Shown: positions 1-8,423, counted from the stretch's first letter. The stretch is DNA of 40,666 bases from Candidatus Izemoplasma sp. (GCA_021736305.1 JAIPGD010000008.1:1-40666); one strand, 5' to 3'. Notes: a model not told the origin generated them from the letters alone. Numbers and translations: made by a program.

Positions 1-44
1 CCAACAGCAAACATTGCGTATAAAAACCTACCAAAGACTCTCAT
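1..44 (-). CDS. N-terminus of an unidentified downstream gene (partial)
   Basis: An ATG at 42-44 on the minus strand overlaps the TGA stop of the nuclease lipoprotein (ATGA arrangement) and stays open to the window edge. It encodes MRVFGRFLYAMFAV, a basic N-terminus running into hydrophobic residues, as at the start of a membrane protein. The tight overlap suggests translational coupling with the lipoprotein gene. There is no strong ribosome binding site, only 14 codons are visible, and no family can be assigned. Confidence 0.35.
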   Translation of the reverse strand, partial: MRVFGRFLYAMFAV

Positions 45-2161
45 TCGTGAATCCCGAGATTATTTTCTTCAGCAAATCTCTGAGCCTCTTGGAACCATCT
101 ATAAAGATAACGCTCATTATAAACTAATAATGAATCACTGCTAAAATAATTATATGAAAAGCCATTTAATACCAAATGGTAATTTAATAATATAACGCCA
201 GTTAAATCTTCTGTTCTTACAACAACATCATCACTATTTTTGATTTCTACCGTTAAAACATCGGTACCTAAATCAATCCAAATCAACCCAAGATGTCTTC
301 CGTATGTTTCTGTATAACCTTGTTCTGGATCACTTTGAATATAAATAGTTTTATTATTATTTTTAGCATAATTTAAAATTAAAGTTGTATATGCTTTTGC
401 TTCTAATCCCCAATCATCAACAACAGGATAAGTTTCAGGTGTATCAACTCCTAAAAATCTTACGCGTTCAGCTCCATCAAAACCTTCTGTGAAACCAGCT
501 GTATCACCATCATTTATTGAAAGAAGTTCAACTTCGGTCATTCCGCCTAATTCATGATCAAATTCTCTTGGAATAAAAACAAACTCAATTTTTTCTGGTA
601 TATCAGTAGGATGAGCACCTAATACTTCATGATAATCCGGTACAAAGCCCACCCACTCATTAAATACGTAACTTCTAGATCCAACTTGAACATCAGGATT
701 TCTTACAAACACTTCATCATTCATAACGAAATCTCTATTGCCTATTTGATAAATTGTATCTATATAAGTGTCATTCTTATACCTTAATTGAATTGTATCG
801 TTACCATCAAATAATAAATCAACACTAGAAAGATCAGTTTCAGCAAGAATTGTTGCTTCTGAATCTTCGTGAGCAATTACATAAACCTCACCTGGTAATA
901 AATCAACTTCATCAAAGTCAATTCGATAAGTAACATCATATGAGCCATTAGAATAAATAACTAAATGATAATCATTTAAATCAATTGCTGAATCAGTTGG
1001 ATTATATATTTCTATAGCGCGATTTGAATTATCATTTCCACCATCTATATAACTCGATATAAACAAACTAGTTTCTGCCTCAGTAAAAGTATTTTCAAAT
1101 AAATAAACTGTTACAACATCTTCTTGATAAAAATCTCCTACTTCATAATCTTTATATCCGGCGAAACTATCTTCAGGATAGTCATCATTAGTAACATATT
1201 CAAATTCATAAGAAATATTTTTATCATCAAGCAATAAACTTATTTCTCTTAAAAGCATCCCATCTAAATCTGGCATAGTTTCAGAATTATAACCAATAAT
1301 TATCGTAAATGTGAAGCGATCAGAAACAGTGTCTCCGGCCTCTAAACCATCTCCATAACCAACAAAGGTTTTATCTTCAACTGTATTATCTGTAACGATT
1401 TCATAGGTAAAATTAGTGATTTGTTTTCCTAATAAAACATCGAAAATTTCAGATTCTGTTAAACCTTCCAAATTTGGAAGAACTAAATCTTCAGTAGAAA
1501 TAATCACTGTAATAACTTCATCCGCAGAAACAAAATCCCCAGAATTGTAATCATCACCATATCTGATAAAAACATCTTCAGCTTGAGCATCATTTGTCTC
1601 ATATTGGAATTCATAATCAATCCCTAAATCATTTAATATTGTTCTTATATCTAATTTGTTTTCACCAGATAAATCAGGCAATATAGGATCATTTATCGCA
1701 ACAACGACAATTACTTCTTGTTCAGACGAAATTCTATCGCCAGCAGTTAAATCATTCCCATATCTTATAAAATAATCTTCATTAATATCATTATTCAATT
1801 CTTCTTCAATACTGTAATTAATACCCAAGTCATCTAAAATAGTTATTATTTCTGTTCTGCTTTCGCCAGATAAATCAGGTAACATAGGATCATTTATTGC
1901 AACAACAACAATTACCTCTTGTTCTAATGATACTTTGTTGCCGGTTGATAAATCATTCCCATATCTGATAAAATAGTCTTCAGTAATTTCGTTATTCAAT
2001 TCTTCCTCAAAACTGTAATTAATATTAAGTTCATCTAGAACTGAAGCAATTTCTGTTCTATTTTTATCTGTTAAGTCCGGTAATACGGCTTCATCTTCAC
2101 CACACGATACTAAAATAAGCAAACTAAAAATAAGTAAAAACGGTAAAAATATTCTTTTCAA
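41..2161 (-). CDS. Surface lipoprotein nuclease: PASTA-like repeats, lamin-tail domain, SNase domain
   Basis: This 706-aa protein is probably an exported, membrane-anchored nuclease. A signal peptide ends in the lipobox LVSC (lipid-modified Cys20). Residues 28-362 are five tandem PASTA-like repeats of about 67 aa, each opening with P-D/N-L. Residues 365-505 resemble a lamin-tail (LTD) beta-sandwich (RAIEIYNPTD, LLPGEVYVIA). Residues 541-690 are a staphylococcal-nuclease fold in which the expected catalytic residues are visible: DGD at 551-553, Arg568 and Asp573-Thr574-Glu576 in VRFLGVDTPE, and Arg622 in YGRHLG. The start is TTG with AAAGGA nine bases upstream. Known LTD-SNase proteins act on extracellular DNA; scavenging nucleotides from DNA is inference. 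The gene is followed by an overlapping membrane-protein start. Confidence 0.85.
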   Translation of the reverse strand: MKRIFLPFLLIFSLLILVSCGEDEAVLPDLTDKNRTEIASVLDELNINYSFEEELNNEITEDYFIRYGNDLSTGNKVSLEQEVIVVVAINDPMLPDLSGESRTEIITILDDLGINYSIEEELNNDINEDYFIRYGNDLTAGDRISSEQEVIVVVAINDPILPDLSGENKLDIRTILNDLGIDYEFQYETNDAQAEDVFIRYGDDYNSGDFVSADEVITVIISTEDLVLPNLEGLTESEIFDVLLGKQITNFTYEIVTDNTVEDKTFVGYGDGLEAGDTVSDRFTFTIIIGYNSETMPDLDGMLLREISLLLDDKNISYEFEYVTNDDYPEDSFAGYKDYEVGDFYQEDVVTVYLFENTFTEAETSLFISSYIDGGNDNSNRAIEIYNPTDSAIDLNDYHLVIYSNGSYDVTYRIDFDEVDLLPGEVYVIAHEDSEATILAETDLSSVDLLFDGNDTIQLRYKNDTYIDTIYQIGNRDFVMNDEVFVRNPDVQVGSRSYVFNEWVGFVPDYHEVLGAHPTDIPEKIEFVFIPREFDHELGGMTEVELLSINDGDTAGFTEGFDGAERVRFLGVDTPETYPVVDDWGLEAKAYTTLILNYAKNNNKTIYIQSDPEQGYTETYGRHLGLIWIDLGTDVLTVEIKNSDDVVVRTEDLTGVILLNYHLVLNGFSYNYFSSDSLLVYNERYLYRWFQEAQRFAEENNLGIHE
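1076..2080 (-). repeat. Five tandem 201-bp PASTA-like coding repeats
   Basis: Units lie at 1880-2080, 1679-1879, 1478-1678, 1274-1477 and 1076-1273, in protein order from the N-terminus. The first three have an exact 67-codon period. Units 1 and 2 are nearly identical at protein level (shared EDYFIRYGND and EQEVIVVVAINDP), while units 4 and 5 have diverged, so the array seems to have grown at its N-terminal end. Confidence 0.85.
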
Positions 2162-2201
2162 ATTAATCGGTCCTTTCTTCTAAGACAAAATAACTTGAAG
2201 A

Positions 2202-2483
2202 TTATAATATAACCTTCAAGATATCGTTAAGTATGTCTGTTTTTGTATAAATGATATATACTGCTCCACCGAGTACCCCTAATACAATAAACGCTTTTAT
2301 AAATTTTTTCAAAACTACAAAGAAACCTATTAGTAATAAGATAGCAACCCCTAAGAGAACTAAACCGGCTGCCCATGGAGCTATATTTTCCAAGTAAAAA
2401 GTAATATCGTCAATTAAAGATTCAAAAAAATTATTAACTGGATCCATTAATGCTAGCGTTTTAAGAAAACTAACTTGATGCAT
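2202..2483 (-). CDS. Small membrane protein downstream of recR
   Basis: A 93-aa protein of unknown function. The region from about residue 38 to 80 is two closely spaced hydrophobic segments separated by KKFIK, so a two-helix hairpin is likely, followed by a short tail. AGGAGGTG six bases before the ATG fixes the start at 2483. In B. subtilis the small membrane protein gene bofA lies just after recR and yaaL. The position is therefore suggestive, but I see no convincing BofA sequence signature. It sits 41 bases upstream of the nuclease lipoprotein gene on the same strand and is probably co-transcribed with it. Confidence 0.7.
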   Translation of the reverse strand: MHQVSFLKTLALMDPVNNFFESLIDDITFYLENIAPWAAGLVLLGVAILLLIGFFVVLKKFIKAFIVLGVLGGAVYIIYTKTDILNDILKVIL

Positions 2484-2603
2484 AAAAGCACCTCCTATAC
2501 TTTTTAAAAATATAATTTTTGTATTATATATATGAATTTATATATTGTTTTATTATAATAGCATATTTTACAACTTTTTTTAAGTTAATTTTTTTTATTT
2601 CTT

Positions 2604-3203
2604 TTAAAGTTTCTTCCGGTTTTCGATAGCTTTCGATAAAGTCAGGTTATCTGCATATTCCAAATTAAGTCCAACAGGTACTCCATATCCAATTCTACTA
2701 ACCGTAATATCTAAGTCTTTTAATACCCTTTTAATATAAAGTGCAGTTGTTTCTCCTTCTTGTGTTGAAGAAGTAGCAATAATAATTTCACTTACTTTTT
2801 TGTTAGTAACTCTATCCCATAATGACTTAATATTTATTTCTTCGGGGCCAACCCCATCTGCAGGAGATAATACGCCATTTAATACATGGTACAAGCCTTT
2901 ATAATCAGCGGTTTCTTCAATAGAAAAAACGTCTTTAGGACTTTCAACAATGAGAATTGTTGATTCGTCACGTTTTGGATCACTACAAACAAAACAAATT
3001 TCATCATCAGTCAAATTATTACACACTTTGCAATGATTAATATTATCTTTCATATTAACCAAGGCTTCTGCGACATTTTTTGTTGATTCTTTATCCATTT
3101 TATTAATGGTATAAAAAACGAACCTTTCCGCGGTTTTTCTTCCAACCCCAGGATATTTCATAAATTCATTAACTAAAGTCTCTATACTTTTAGGAAACCC
3201 CAT
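2604..3203 (-). CDS. recR: Recombination mediator RecR
   Basis: RecR acts with RecO (and RecF) to load RecA on gapped DNA. The 199-aa length matches the family. The N-terminal helix-hairpin-helix is visible (YPGVGRKTAERF, residues 17-28), then a four-cysteine zinc site (Cys58, Cys61, Cys70, Cys73), then a Toprim domain (ILIVESPKDVFSIEE; later TSSTQEGETTALYI). Its ATG overlaps the ybaB stop in a TAATG junction, so translation is coupled. It is the last gene of dnaX-ybaB-recR, the same order as near the B. subtilis origin. Confidence 0.97.
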   Translation of the reverse strand: MGFPKSIETLVNEFMKYPGVGRKTAERFVFYTINKMDKESTKNVAEALVNMKDNINHCKVCNNLTDDEICFVCSDPKRDESTILIVESPKDVFSIEETADYKGLYHVLNGVLSPADGVGPEEINIKSLWDRVTNKKVSEIIIATSSTQEGETTALYIKRVLKDLDITVSRIGYGVPVGLNLEYADNLTLSKAIENRKKL

Positions 3204-3511
3204 TAAAATAACCCCGGTATATTAAGCCCTTGTGTTACGGTTTCAATTGCTGATTGTAATTCAGAATCGGCTTTTTTAATTGCATCATTCATTGCTGCAA
3301 CAACCATATCACCGATTAAATCAAAATCTTCAACATCAACTTTTTCTCTATCTATATCAACAGAAACAACATGTTTATTTCCTTTTATTGCTACTTTAAC
3401 AACTGCACCACCTGATTGCCCATAAAATGTTGATTGATAGACCTGGTCTTGTACAGCTTTTATATCTTTTTTCATTTTGCTAAAATTTTGCATCATTTGT
3501 GGATTAAACAT
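3203..3511 (-). CDS. ybaB: YbaB/EbfC nucleoid-associated protein
   Basis: A 102-aa DNA-binding dimer of the YbaB/EbfC family, always found next to recR. The N-terminus NPQMMQNFSKMKKDIKAVQ is the usual helix, followed by the beta core (GGAVVKVAIKGNKHVVSVDI) and a C-terminal helix ending NIPGLF, where the family usually ends in glycine-rich P-G-L/M-F residues. The ATG has AAGGAGGG upstream. It lies 11 bases after dnaX and overlaps recR by one base, forming one transcription unit. Its precise role (nucleoid organisation, repair) is not settled for the family. Confidence 0.95.
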   Translation of the reverse strand: MFNPQMMQNFSKMKKDIKAVQDQVYQSTFYGQSGGAVVKVAIKGNKHVVSVDIDREKVDVEDFDLIGDMVVAAMNDAIKKADSELQSAIETVTQGLNIPGLF

Positions 3512-3522
3512 TATATCCCTCC

Positions 3523-5472
3523 TTATTTTTTGACTCTCACTAAATCACCAAAAACATTCTTAGCCTCAGATACAACCTTTGATTCTTTATTTGCTTTAGT
3601 ATTATTTTCAATTTGTGATACATCTTTCAAACCTTCACAATAGATTTTTGATAATTTAATATCTTTTTCACCTTTATGATATAATTCCATAAATTCCTTA
3701 GTAATATCATCAAATACTTCAACTGGTAAAGCAATATAATCAATATCACGTTCAAATTTATTATAAAGGATTCTATGAATTGTTCTTTTATTGTCAGGAA
3801 CCATCAGTTTATTACAAATTGTTGCGCTTGAAAAAGTTAAAATAATTTTATTCTTTTTTGAAGCCACGACTTTTCCGGTTTCTAATAATGAAGCAAGATA
3901 CTTTTCTTCTTTATTTGTAATACCTCTTTCAAAACCTTGCCACTCATCTAGTAAATACAATTTATCATTTCTATCGCCATTATTTAATACTTCTTCTACA
4001 AAACTAATATCATAAGTTTTTGATATATCATCACAAATATCAGCTTTAATATTCTCTTTAGTATTTACTGGTGTTTCTTCTTGTTTTTGTTCTTGTTTTT
4101 GTTCTTGTTTTTGTTCTTCTTTCGCTTGCAATTCATTTGGCTTTTCATTTGTTTTTACTTCATCTTCATTGTCAGCTAATTTCTCTAAATCAATGTCAGA
4201 TTTAGTTGAAGTTTCTTCTTTAACTATATTAGGCTTAAAAGACTTAGATTCCTCTAAAGAATCCTTGTCTGAAACCATTTTGTCTTGATTATCTTTAAGT
4301 TTCAAATCGACTGATTTATTATTGCTCTCTAAATAACTTAAACGATCTTTTAAAGATTGTAACTGTTCATCTAATTTTTCTTCAATCGCTTTTTCTTTAT
4401 CAGTAATTTTTAAAAAAGCTAGTTCTAAGTATGTCTTTGGATTACCGCTCCAGTTAATATCATTTAAAGCTTGATTTAAGATATTTAAAATATTAAATAA
4501 ACGGGTATTTTGAATTTTTTTAGTTATATCTTTGAACTCTTCACTATCTTCAAAAACAGTCACATCATTAAATGAATTTAAGCTTTTATACATTAAAATA
4601 TTTTTAAAAAATTCAATTAAATCTAATGTAATTTTTTTAGTTTCTTTTCCTTCTGAAATCAAACTATTTAATAAATCAATTGCATCAGCTGGTTCTCTAT
4701 CTATTAAAGATTGCACTAGACTTACTAAAGTTGTAAATGAAACTGTTCCACAAATTTCATTTACATCATCAACACTAATTGCTTTAGGACTATAAGCGTG
4801 TACTTGATCTAACAAACTAATTGCATCTCTAAGTCCGCCCTCTGAATAAGTTGCAATTTGTTTTACCGCTTCTTCAGTTACTTCAATTTTTTCTTTTTCA
4901 GCAATCTCAAATATTTTGTCAATAATATCGGCGTTACTAATTGCTTTAAAATCGAATCTTTGACAACGAGAATGAATCGTTGCTGGTATTTTTTGTGGTT
5001 CAGTTGTACATAAAATAAAGATTACATGTCGAGGCGGTTCTTCTAACGTTTTTAATAAAGCATTAAAAGCGCCTGTAGATAACATATGAACTTCATCAAT
5101 TATATAAACTTTATATTGAACATAACCAGGTAAATATTTAACTTTATCTCTTAACTCACGGATTTCATCTACCCCATTATTACTAGCTGCATCAATTTCA
5201 ATAACATCGCTAATTGTATTATCTGATATTCCAAGACAATTTTCACATTTATTGCAAGGGTTATCTATTGGAGCTTCAACACAATTAACCGCTTTAGCTA
5301 ATATCTTCGCTATTGAAGTTTTACCTGTCCCTCTAGGACCGCTAAATAGATAAGCATGAGCTACACGATTATTCTTTAAAGCATTTTTTAATGTTTGTGT
5401 AATATGTTTTTGTCCAGAGACTTCTTCGAAGCTCGCTGGACGATAGATTCTATATAATGCTTTATAACTCAT
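3523..5472 (-). CDS. dnaX: DNA polymerase III subunit tau/gamma
   Basis: The clamp-loader ATPase subunit, 649 aa. Walker A is GPRGTGKT at 45-52, the zinc module has Cys64, Cys73, Cys76 and Cys79, and Walker B and sensor regions follow (YIIDEVHMLS; LLKTLEEPP). After the three clamp-loader domains (about residue 365) comes a charged, low-complexity linker with a KQEQ repeat, then a C-terminal tau-like domain. GGAGG precedes the ATG. I saw no obvious frameshift signal for a separate gamma product. It heads the dnaX-ybaB-recR operon. Confidence 0.97.
   Translation of the reverse strand: MSYKALYRIYRPASFEEVSGQKHITQTLKNALKNNRVAHAYLFSGPRGTGKTSIAKILAKAVNCVEAPIDNPCNKCENCLGISDNTISDVIEIDAASNNGVDEIRELRDKVKYLPGYVQYKVYIIDEVHMLSTGAFNALLKTLEEPPRHVIFILCTTEPQKIPATIHSRCQRFDFKAISNADIIDKIFEIAEKEKIEVTEEAVKQIATYSEGGLRDAISLLDQVHAYSPKAISVDDVNEICGTVSFTTLVSLVQSLIDREPADAIDLLNSLISEGKETKKITLDLIEFFKNILMYKSLNSFNDVTVFEDSEEFKDITKKIQNTRLFNILNILNQALNDINWSGNPKTYLELAFLKITDKEKAIEEKLDEQLQSLKDRLSYLESNNKSVDLKLKDNQDKMVSDKDSLEESKSFKPNIVKEETSTKSDIDLEKLADNEDEVKTNEKPNELQAKEEQKQEQKQEQKQEETPVNTKENIKADICDDISKTYDISFVEEVLNNGDRNDKLYLLDEWQGFERGITNKEEKYLASLLETGKVVASKKNKIILTFSSATICNKLMVPDNKRTIHRILYNKFERDIDYIALPVEVFDDITKEFMELYHKGEKDIKLSKIYCEGLKDVSQIENNTKANKESKVVSEAKNVFGDLVRVKK
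4080..4115 (-). repeat. dnaX: Three 12-bp tandem repeats inside dnaX
   Basis: Three perfect copies of CTTGTTTTTGTT (plus-strand reading) encode the KQEQ repeats in the charged linker of DnaX. The unit is a multiple of three, so copy-number slippage would change linker length without shifting the frame. Confidence 0.9.
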
Positions 5473-5510
5473 AAATTATCCTCCAAATTATTATATATTT
5501 TTCACATTTA

Positions 5511-6008
5511 TTATAACTTATTTTCAGGTTTTTTTCCATCCTTATCTAGATTTTCTTCTAGATAGTTAATCACATATTTTATTGCTCTATCTTCTAAACT
5601 GCCTTTACTAAATTTGCGTTTTAATTTTTCAATATTGAAAACATCATCTTCGCCATCTTTATAGATTTTATAAGCGATTCTCAACGATGATTGAAATTTC
5701 TCATTTATTTGTAATCTCCGATAATCTTCAATTAAAAATTCCTTGCCTTCACGCATTTTATCGCCAATTTCATCAAGAAACTTACCTTCATAATCAATCT
5801 TCTTTTTACGATTAAATATTTTATCTAACAAACTGTCACTTCCATAATATATCAATATAAAAATAACCGGTAATATCCAGATAGAATACAACTCACTAAC
5901 AGGTAAATTATCATTAATAATTCTATATATTGAATAAATACCAATAACTAGAACAGATAACAAAAACAAATAAATATAAAATTTGATAGGTTTTTTAAAC
6001 TTTTTCAA
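5511..6008 (-). CDS. Two-helix membrane protein with charged cytoplasmic tail, unknown function
   Basis: I do not recognise this protein. From the TTG at 6008 it is 165 aa. Two membrane segments are visible at about residues 11-30 and 44-60, joined by a short loop, followed by a lysine/glutamate-rich, mostly helical tail of about 100 residues containing EFLIEDYRRLQINEKFQSS. The longer reading from GTG at 6017 adds MFH, but GAGGTG sits six bases before the TTG and would overlap the GTG start, so TTG is preferred. It lies upstream of dnaX on the same strand and is divergent from mnmE across about 117 bases. Confidence 0.65.
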   Translation of the reverse strand: MKKFKKPIKFYIYLFLLSVLVIGIYSIYRIINDNLPVSELYSIWILPVIFILIYYGSDSLLDKIFNRKKKIDYEGKFLDEIGDKMREGKEFLIEDYRRLQINEKFQSSLRIAYKIYKDGEDDVFNIEKLKRKFSKGSLEDRAIKYVINYLEENLDKDGKKPENKL

Positions 6009-6061
6009 ATGAAACACCTCACTTTTATAATATGTATATTATACAACAAAACTAGAAAATA

Positions 6062-6125
6062 TGTTAAAATAATTAAGGTAGCCTTTTCGAAAGGAGGAAT
6101 TAAGTTTATAACTTAATACATTCAT
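6062..6125 (+). promoter_or_regulatory. mnmE promoter and structured leader with hairpin between SD and ATG
   Basis: An extended -10 element (TGtTAAAAT) lies at 6062-6070. A strong Shine-Dalgarno, AAGGAGG, is at 6091-6097, but the ATG is at 6126, 28 bases later. The gap holds a perfect inverted repeat, ATTAAGTT (6099-6106), loop TAT, AACTTAAT (6110-6117). Folding it leaves one base before and eight after the stem, an effective spacing of 9. A second short stem, CCTTT (6082-6086) with AAAGG (6090-6094), could instead cover the Shine-Dalgarno. An in-frame TAA at 6114-6116 excludes an upstream start. Confidence 0.6.
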
Positions 6126-7475
6126 ATGATATTCGATACAATAGTAGCAAAATCAACAGCTGATGGAATCAGCGCAATTAATATAATAAGAGTATCTGGA
6201 GATGAAAGTTTCACGAAAGTTAACGAAATTTTCAAAGGTCCTGATTTAACTAAAGCAAAATCTCATACAGTTCATTATGGCCATATTCATAATCAAGGTG
6301 AAATCATTGATGAAGTAATGGTATCTATTTTTAAAACTCCAAAGACCTTTACTACCGAAAATATTGTCGAAATATCTTGCCATGGTGGCAACTTTATTGC
6401 AAATGAAATCATTAAAATATTAATCTCAAATGGTGTAAGATTAGCTCAAAGAGGAGAATTTACTAAACGAGCATATCTTAATGGTAGAATTGACTTAACT
6501 GAAGCTGAAAGTATTATGGATATGGTTAATGCAAAATCTCACAACCAATTAAAAATAGCCAACGAACAACTACGTGGCGATGTAAAGGTTTTAATAAACA
6601 CTTTACAGGAGAATATTCTAAATATCATCGCGAACATTGAAGTTAATATTGATTATCCAGAATACGATGATGTAGAGGAACTAACCAATACATTAGTTAT
6701 TCCAAAGATAACTGGTTTGCTTGACAATATAAATAAAATAATCAAAGAGTCTGAAACCGGACAAGTTATTCGTGAAGGAATTAAAACGGTAATTATTGGT
6801 AAACCAAATGTTGGTAAATCAAGTTTACTAAATTCTTTACTAAAAGAAGATAAAGCAATTGTTACAGATATCTCTGGAACAACAAGAGATTTAATCGAAG
6901 CTGAGCTAAATCTAAATGGCGTTATACTAAAGTTAGTTGATACTGCAGGTATTCGTTCAACTAAAGATATAATTGAAAGAATTGGAATAAATAAATCTAA
7001 AAAAGCAATTTCTGAAGCTGACTTAATATTACTCGTTCTTAATCAATCTGAAAAACTAACGGAACTTGACAAAGAACTCTTAGAATTAACAAAAGGAAAA
7101 GAAAGAATTCTTATTGGTAACAAAATGGATCTTGGTAACAAACTTAACTTAGAGGGAGAATCAGTAATTAATATTTCCGCAATAAAAAATCAAGGACTTG
7201 ACCAACTAGCAAATAAAGTTAAACAATTATTTCTCAATGAAAAAATACTTAATAGTGACACAACAATTCTCTCTAACGCCCGACATATTGGTAAACTACG
7301 AGAGGTAAAAAAAGCTCTAGAAGATGCAATAAAAGCCGCTAAAGATAACTTGCCTATAGATTTTATTGAAATCGACCTAAGAAAAGCTTGGGCAAACTTA
7401 GGGGAAATAACCGGTAAAGCAACAACTGATGATTTACTTAATAATTTATTTTCTAAGTTTTGCTTAGGTAAATGA
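6126..7475 (+). CDS. mnmE: tRNA modification GTPase MnmE (TrmE)
   Basis: With MnmG it builds the 5-(carboxymethyl)aminomethyl group on wobble U34 of certain tRNAs. The 449-aa protein has the N-terminal formyl-THF-binding domain (DTIVAKSTADG start, SCHGG at 84-88, GEFTKRAYLNGRIDL at 110-124), a helical domain, and an inserted G domain: G1 GKPNVGKS at 225-232, the SGTTRD switch, DTAG, and NKMD. It ends in the conserved FCLGK with Cys446. In B. subtilis mnmE follows jag near the origin; here it is about 29 kb from jag, monocistronic, and head-on to replication. A parS-like site follows the stop codon directly. Confidence 0.97.
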   Translation: MIFDTIVAKSTADGISAINIIRVSGDESFTKVNEIFKGPDLTKAKSHTVHYGHIHNQGEIIDEVMVSIFKTPKTFTTENIVEISCHGGNFIANEIIKILISNGVRLAQRGEFTKRAYLNGRIDLTEAESIMDMVNAKSHNQLKIANEQLRGDVKVLINTLQENILNIIANIEVNIDYPEYDDVEELTNTLVIPKITGLLDNINKIIKESETGQVIREGIKTVIIGKPNVGKSSLLNSLLKEDKAIVTDISGTTRDLIEAELNLNGVILKLVDTAGIRSTKDIIERIGINKSKKAISEADLILLVLNQSEKLTELDKELLELTKGKERILIGNKMDLGNKLNLEGESVINISAIKNQGLDQLANKVKQLFLNEKILNSDTTILSNARHIGKLREVKKALEDAIKAAKDNLPIDFIEIDLRKAWANLGEITGKATTDDLLNNLFSKFCLGK

Positions 7476-7491
7476 TGTTTCATGTGAAACC
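7476..7491. other. parS-like centromere site
   Basis: The 16-mer TGTTTCATGTGAAACC begins at the base after the mnmE stop codon. It matches the widely conserved ParB-binding parS consensus TGTTTCACGTGAAACA at 14 of 16 positions; the differences are one central C-to-T and the last base. It is origin-proximal (about 26 kb from oriC), where parS sites cluster. No parA or parB gene is in the window, so function is inferred from sequence alone. Confidence 0.6.
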
Positions 7492-7496
7492 TTATA

Positions 7497-7526
7497 TTAA
7501 AGGCATTCAATTAAGAATGCCTTTAA
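7497..7526. terminator. Bidirectional terminator between mnmE and ttcA-like gene
   Basis: A perfect 12-bp stem (7497-7508 with 7515-7526, core AAGGCATTC/GAATGCCTT) encloses a 6-base loop AATTAA between two convergent genes. The arms carry A/T runs that would give U-tracts in either direction. Confidence 0.8.
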
Positions 7527-7530
7527 ATAT

Positions 7531-8340
7531 CTAATATTCGTCTAAATAACTCACTTTTTCATCATTCTTTATATAACCTAAAACACTATCTAAATTAATG
7601 TTTTCTGCAGATCGAAAAATATTAATATCTATGTTTTCGTAAATTTTTCTAAAGGATTTAATTAATTCCTTCATCTCTTCTCTTTTAGTGCCAATTTCTT
7701 TTTCTTGGAAAAGACAACCTTTATGACTAATATTAATATGATGATACTTAATAAAATTGTTGATGTTATTTTCTTTAATAAGATACATAGGTCTTATCAA
7801 CTCTAACCCTTGATAGTTTTTTGATTTTACCTTTGGCAACATCGTTTTAAACGTTCCTGTATAAAACATGTTCATTAACGTTGTTTCTATTACATCATCA
7901 AAGTGGTGTCCGAGCGCTAATTTATTACACCCCAATTCTTCTGCTTTAGAATATAAAAAACCCCTTCTCATCCGTGCGCATAAAAAACAAGGAGCTTTTG
8001 GGTTCATTCTATTCGCAACTTCATATACTTTAGAATCACAAATGATTTGTTCAATTCCTAATTTTTCAATATTTTTCTTATGGTTTTCTAAAAATTCGGA
8101 TTTAAAGCCCGAATTCATCATTAAGTAAATTACATCTATATCATTATTATAGTGGCTTTTATACTCTTCAAATAAAGCGGCTAATAACAAAGAATCTTTT
8201 CCACCACTCATAGCTACGCAAACTTTATCGCCTTTTTCAATTAACTTGTACTCATCAATTGCCTTTATAAACTTAGCTAATAACTTGCTTTTATACTGTT
8301 TATTTAATGACCTTGAAATTTCTAAATTATATTTTTCCAT
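7531..8340 (-). CDS. ttcA: TtcA-family tRNA 2-thiocytidine synthetase (PP-loop ATPase)
   Basis: TtcA-type enzymes adenylate and thiolate cytidine 32 of tRNA using an iron-sulfur cluster. The 269-aa protein has the PP-loop SGGKDS at 45-50, the CxxC pair Cys118/Cys121 (PCFLC), LALGHHFDDVIETTLMNM, and a third conserved cysteine at 209 (KGCLF). These three cysteines match the cluster ligands of TtcA. The family also holds paralogues with other tRNA targets, so the exact nucleotide is not certain. It is a single gene, convergent with mnmE and divergent from the SPFH operon. Confidence 0.8.
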   Translation of the reverse strand: MEKYNLEISRSLNKQYKSKLLAKFIKAIDEYKLIEKGDKVCVAMSGGKDSLLLAALFEEYKSHYNNDIDVIYLMMNSGFKSEFLENHKKNIEKLGIEQIICDSKVYEVANRMNPKAPCFLCARMRRGFLYSKAEELGCNKLALGHHFDDVIETTLMNMFYTGTFKTMLPKVKSKNYQGLELIRPMYLIKENNINNFIKYHHINISHKGCLFQEKEIGTKREEMKELIKSFRKIYENIDINIFRSAENINLDSVLGYIKNDEKVSYLDEY

Positions 8341-8423
8341 TTTACCACCTAATTTATACTACATAATTTTTTAATATTTAGCAAATATAATCAAAAATAA
8401 TTTAAAATAATTATGTATAATTA

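Noticed and set aside
1076-2080. 201-bp repeats as a CRISPR-like or mobile repeat
   Set aside because: They are in-frame coding units of one protein with a graded divergence, typical of domain duplication.
2484-2603. Hairpin AACTT/AAGTT downstream of recR as a terminator
   Set aside because: The stem is only about five A/T-rich pairs; in this composition it is not convincing.
4080-4115. 12-bp repeats in dnaX as a CRISPR or phase-variation element
   Set aside because: The copies are contiguous without spacers, keep the reading frame, and code a charged linker.
7190-7510. 106-codon antisense open frame over the mnmE end
   Set aside because: It is a shadow of MnmE codons, has no ribosome site, and crosses the terminator and the parS-like site.
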